Source: Achromobacter agilis
GTDB taxonomy: Bacteria > Pseudomonadota > Gammaproteobacteria > Burkholderiales > Burkholderiaceae_B
Length of the DNA: 64,000 nucleotides
Assembly: GCF_900496965.1 (NCBI RefSeq)
Contig: NZ_UFQB01000028.1
Coordinates: 20,347 to 84,346, forward strand
Direction of reading: 5' to 3'
Position numbers and translations under genes: made by a program. Shown here piece after piece: positions 61,422-64,000 of the stretch (within the stretch, counting starts at the first letter, position 1; every line of letters begins with the position of its first letter). The notes beneath the pieces are model-generated. The model worked only from the letters and a program-made list of their open reading frames with translations. It was not told the DNA's origin and ran no database searches.

Positions 61422-62126
61422 TTAGCGGCCGATCATCACTGCCTGCATGCGCGTCTGCGCCTGCTGCAGATTCTTCGCTTGCGCGTTCAGGTCCTGCAGC
61501 AGCTTGTTCAGCTCAGCCTGCACGGCGGGATCCTGCACCTTGACGATCGGGCCGGACATATCGATCTGCGCGGCATTCGCGGCGACGTAGTCGGCGATCT
61601 TCAGGCTGGCGTCGAACGTTGCGTTCAGCTGCGGCAGCGTGTCGCGGAGCGTGTCGGCCGGCAGGCTGACGGTCTTTTCATAGGCCTTGTCGTACACGGC
61701 CTTCAGGTCGTCGGGCTGCTTGAGTTGCGCATGCGCGGTGTCGGCCTTGGCGCGCTGCGCCAGCAGCGCCTCGCCCATCTCGTTGAGCGAAACCTGCACC
61801 GCCTTGATGTCGTCGCGGCGGGTCACGATGTCGTTCAGCGAGCGCACCGCGCCCTTTTGCATGATGCCGGGCAGCGGCTTCACCGAAGCGTCCATGCCGG
61901 AATTGAAGTCGGTGATCACGGCATAGTGGGCCGCGTAGTCGCCAAAGGACTTCTTTTCCTCGTCCGTCGCCTGCGGTACGCGCACGCCGGGCTTGTCCAC
62001 GATGCGGGTCTGCAGGAACTGCGTGAACGCGGCACGCTGTTCGGGCTCCTGGTTGCCGCAGGCGGCCAGCATGAGCGGCAGCGCCGCAGCCAGCACCAGG
62101 AACGGACGGAATAGGGACTTCATCAT
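61422..62126 (-). CDS. DUF3053 family lipoprotein
   Basis: A 234-residue lipoprotein. The signal MMKSLFRPFLVLAAALPLML ends in LAAC, a clear lipobox, so Cys about 22 is lipidated. The mature part is helical and polar (KKSFGDYAAHYAVITDFNSG, LNDIVTRRDDIKAVQVSLNE) and matches DUF3053 by overall pattern. GGAG lies 4 bp before the ATG at 62126. The function is unknown; it probably sits in the periplasmic leaflet of inner or outer membrane. It converges on the decayed cyclase and a GGCCGCT/AGCGGCC dyad overlaps its stop. Confidence 0.82.
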   Translation of the reverse strand: MMKSLFRPFLVLAAALPLMLAACGNQEPEQRAAFTQFLQTRIVDKPGVRVPQATDEEKKSFGDYAAHYAVITDFNSGMDASVKPLPGIMQKGAVRSLNDIVTRRDDIKAVQVSLNEMGEALLAQRAKADTAHAQLKQPDDLKAVYDKAYEKTVSLPADTLRDTLPQLNATFDASLKIADYVAANAAQIDMSGPIVKVQDPAVQAELNKLLQDLNAQAKNLQQAQTRMQAVMIGR

Positions 62127-62302
62127 TAATCTCCGAAAGCAGAAAGAATGGGCGCCATGCGGGGCATGGCCCGTAAAGCGCCCGCAGCTTATCGGCTCGT
62201 CCCGCTCGTCGCCATCGGTTTCAAATTTCATTGCAAACGAATCGTTAAGACACACAATCCATACACAATGACGTGAATTCCTGGCGCCGACCTGTTACTG
62301 CG

Positions 62303-63784
62303 TCAGACGAGAATGATGTCGTATTGTTCTTGCGAATACCGGCTTTCCACTTCGAGGGACACGCGCTTGCCTACGAAGTCGCCCAGCATGGCCAGGTGCT
62401 GGCTTTCTTCTTCCAGGAATAGATCGACCACGTCCTGGGATGCCAGGATGCGGAATTCCTTGGGGTTGAATTGCCGGGCCTCGCGCAGGATCTCGCGCAG
62501 GATTTCATAGCAGACGGTGCGCGGCGTGCGCACGTTGCCGCGTGCTTCGCACATGGGGCAGGGCTCGCACAGCTGGTGCGCCAGCGAATCGCGGGTGCGC
62601 TTGCGGGTCATTTCCACCAGCCCCAGCTGCGTGAAGCCATTGACCGTCATGCGGGTGCGGTCGCGCGAGAGCGCCTTTTTCAGTTCGGCCAGCACGGTTT
62701 CGCGGTGCTCCTGGTCTTCCATGTCGATGAAGTCCAGGATGACGATGCCGCCCAGGTTGCGCAGACGCAGCTGGCGGGCGATTGCCTGCGCCGCCTCCAG
62801 GTTGGTCTTGAAAATGGTGTCGTCGAAGTTGCGCCCGCCCACGAAGCCGCCGGTGTTGACGTCGACTGTGGTCAGCGCCTCGGTCTGGTCGATGATGAGG
62901 TAGCCGCCCGACTTCAGATCCACCCGGCGGGACAGGGCGCGCGAGATCTCTTCATCCACGTTGGCCGTGTCGAAGAGCGGCCGCTCGCCGCTGTAATGCT
63001 GGATGCGGCCGACGACCGACGGCGTATAGATGCGCGCCCATTCGAGCATGGCGGCGCTGGTCGTGCGGGAGTCCACGAGAATGGTGCCCGTGCCGGGGCC
63101 GACCATGTCGCGCAGCACGCGCTGAGCCAGGGTCAGGTCCTGGTGCAGCAGGGCGGGGGCGGGCTGGGTGCGCGCGGCCGCCTGTACGCTGGTCCAGAGC
63201 TTGCGCAGGTATTCCAGGTCCGCCGTCAGTTCCTCGTCGTTGGCGCCTTCCGCCTGCGTACGCACGATGAAGCCGCCTTTTTCATCGGCGGGCATCAGGG
63301 CCTGCAACCGTTCGCGCAGCTGGATGCGTTCGGATTCGGTGTCGATCTTCTGGGAAATGCCGATATGCGGGTCATGGGGCAGATAGACCAGCATCCGTCC
63401 CGCCATGCTGATCTGCGTCGACAGGCGGGCCCCCTTGGTACCCAGGGGATCCTTGACCACCTGCACCATGATGGTCTGTCCCTCGAACAGGAGCTTCTCG
63501 ATGGGGGTGGGCGTGAGGCCCTGGCTGCGTTCACCCCGGTTCTCGCGCAGGTCCGCAATATGGATGAAGGCCGCGCGCTCCAGGCCGATGTCGATGAAGG
63601 CGCTCTGCATGCCAGGCAGTACGCGGACGACCCGCCCCAGATAAATGTTGCCCACGTGTCCGCGCTGGATACTGCGTTCCACATGCAGTTCCTGCACCGA
63701 CCCTTGTTCCACCAGCGCAACGCGGGTCTCGAAGGGAGTGACATTGATCAGGATATCTTCGCTCAGGGCGATGGCGGGGGGCAT
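62303..63784 (-). CDS. rng: ribonuclease G
   Basis: A 493-residue endoribonuclease (RNase G/CafA) that matures the 16S rRNA 5' end and turns over mRNA. The N-terminal S1 RNA-binding domain (about residues 40-125; GHVGNIYLGRVVRVLPGMQS, AFIDIGLERAAFIH) is followed by the RNase E/G catalytic domain with DFIDMEDQEHRETVL (metal Asp residues, about 313-327) and the zinc-link CxxC in CEPCPMCEARG (about 413-423). GGAG precedes the ATG at 63784; the longer frame to 63985 has no family match. Confidence 0.95.
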   Translation of the reverse strand: MPPAIALSEDILINVTPFETRVALVEQGSVQELHVERSIQRGHVGNIYLGRVVRVLPGMQSAFIDIGLERAAFIHIADLRENRGERSQGLTPTPIEKLLFEGQTIMVQVVKDPLGTKGARLSTQISMAGRMLVYLPHDPHIGISQKIDTESERIQLRERLQALMPADEKGGFIVRTQAEGANDEELTADLEYLRKLWTSVQAAARTQPAPALLHQDLTLAQRVLRDMVGPGTGTILVDSRTTSAAMLEWARIYTPSVVGRIQHYSGERPLFDTANVDEEISRALSRRVDLKSGGYLIIDQTEALTTVDVNTGGFVGGRNFDDTIFKTNLEAAQAIARQLRLRNLGGIVILDFIDMEDQEHRETVLAELKKALSRDRTRMTVNGFTQLGLVEMTRKRTRDSLAHQLCEPCPMCEARGNVRTPRTVCYEILREILREARQFNPKEFRILASQDVVDLFLEEESQHLAMLGDFVGKRVSLEVESRYSQEQYDIILV

Positions 63785-63823
63785 AGGGTGCTCGTCTCCA
63801 GGTAGGTGCGGCGTACAAGGCGA

Positions 63824-63851
63824 ATAGTAAACGTACCCATTCCATAGGCAA
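63824..63851 (-). promoter_or_regulatory. promoter of rng
   Basis: On the minus strand TTGCCT (63851-63846) and TACTAT (63829-63824) are 16 bp apart, 39 bp before the start codon. It fits a sigma-70 promoter. Confidence 0.55.
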
Positions 63852-63931
63852 GCCAGGATGCAGCCATCGCCTCTATATCTATGCCTCTCTATATAAGTAA
63901 GAAGGCAAATATGGGGGCACGGAAAAGTTGT

Positions 63932-63939
63932 GCTATAGT
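63932..63939 (+). promoter_or_regulatory. extended -10 promoter pointing out of the window
   Basis: GCTATAGT, preceded by T (TGCTATAGT), is an extended -10 element in the last 70 bp, reading toward the window end. The gene it serves begins beyond 64000 and cannot be identified. No -35 match is seen. Confidence 0.4.
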
Positions 63940-64000
63940 CTCGCTCCTTCGCGGTTCGGACAGTTTGAACCCCGAAGCCAAGCAAGCAATCATTGCATGG

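Noticed and set aside
61416..61430. GGCCGCT/AGCGGCC dyad at the DUF3053 stop as a terminator
   Set aside because: It overlaps the stop codon, has a one-base loop and no T-run, so it is noted in the gene entry only.

Overview
The window is high-GC DNA from a betaproteobacterium, most likely an Alcaligenaceae member (Bordetella/Achromobacter group). This rests on gene content and order that I recognise from that group, such as the LPS-core glycosyltransferase cluster next to dnaE, a DUF3579 gene beside argD/argF, and many Dpp-, TRAP- and Pot-type uptake systems. I ran no database search. The DNA is packed with genes, many translationally coupled by ATGA/GTGA overlaps. I see no rRNA, tRNA, CRISPR array, phage or intact insertion sequence.

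Layout. 1-2020: arginine genes (argF fragment, argD) and a divergent DUF3579 gene. 2051-12134: an FCD-type GntR regulator divergent from a nine-gene-scale catabolic/uptake unit: an Asp/Glu/hydantoin-racemase-like protein, a Dpp/Opp-type ABC importer (SBP, two permeases, two ATPases) and two amidohydrolases (one cytosine-deaminase-like, one lacking the usual HxH metal motif). Its substrate is unknown and it is the best candidate here for an undescribed pathway. 12135-13119: almost 1 kb of non-coding DNA with five copies of an 11-bp palindrome. 13120-16010: a TRAP transporter (minus strand). 16116-19796: an FtsX-like permease, a truncated haemoglobin and a Kdo kinase, chained by overlaps. 19940-24973: potFGHI polyamine importer, a Spx/ArsC-like protein and a DNA glycosylase. 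24970-32166: YrbL-like, RmuC, amidase, AidB-like acyl-CoA dehydrogenase, rpiA and phoU.

32268-38103: a phosphocholine-type phospholipase C without an export signal, a LysR regulator, and a divergent MHS transporter plus M20 deacylase. 38131-44896: yggX, argA, hrpA, lpxO. 45014-58131: dnaE followed by an envelope cluster of four glycosyltransferases and two polysaccharide deacetylases, then a minus-strand GT9/YdcF/YkgJ unit and msbA. 58312-63784: a KefB-type antiporter, a structured non-coding stretch, a decayed diguanylate cyclase, a DUF3053 lipoprotein and RNase G. Position 63785 to the end is promoter DNA.

Themes. Envelope/LPS functions recur (kdkA, lpxO, the dnaE-linked cluster, msbA). 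Arginine synthesis appears twice (argF/argD and argA). Transport of organic nitrogen and carbon dominates the rest. The palindromic repeat GTGTCWGACAC occurs only between convergent genes in this window.
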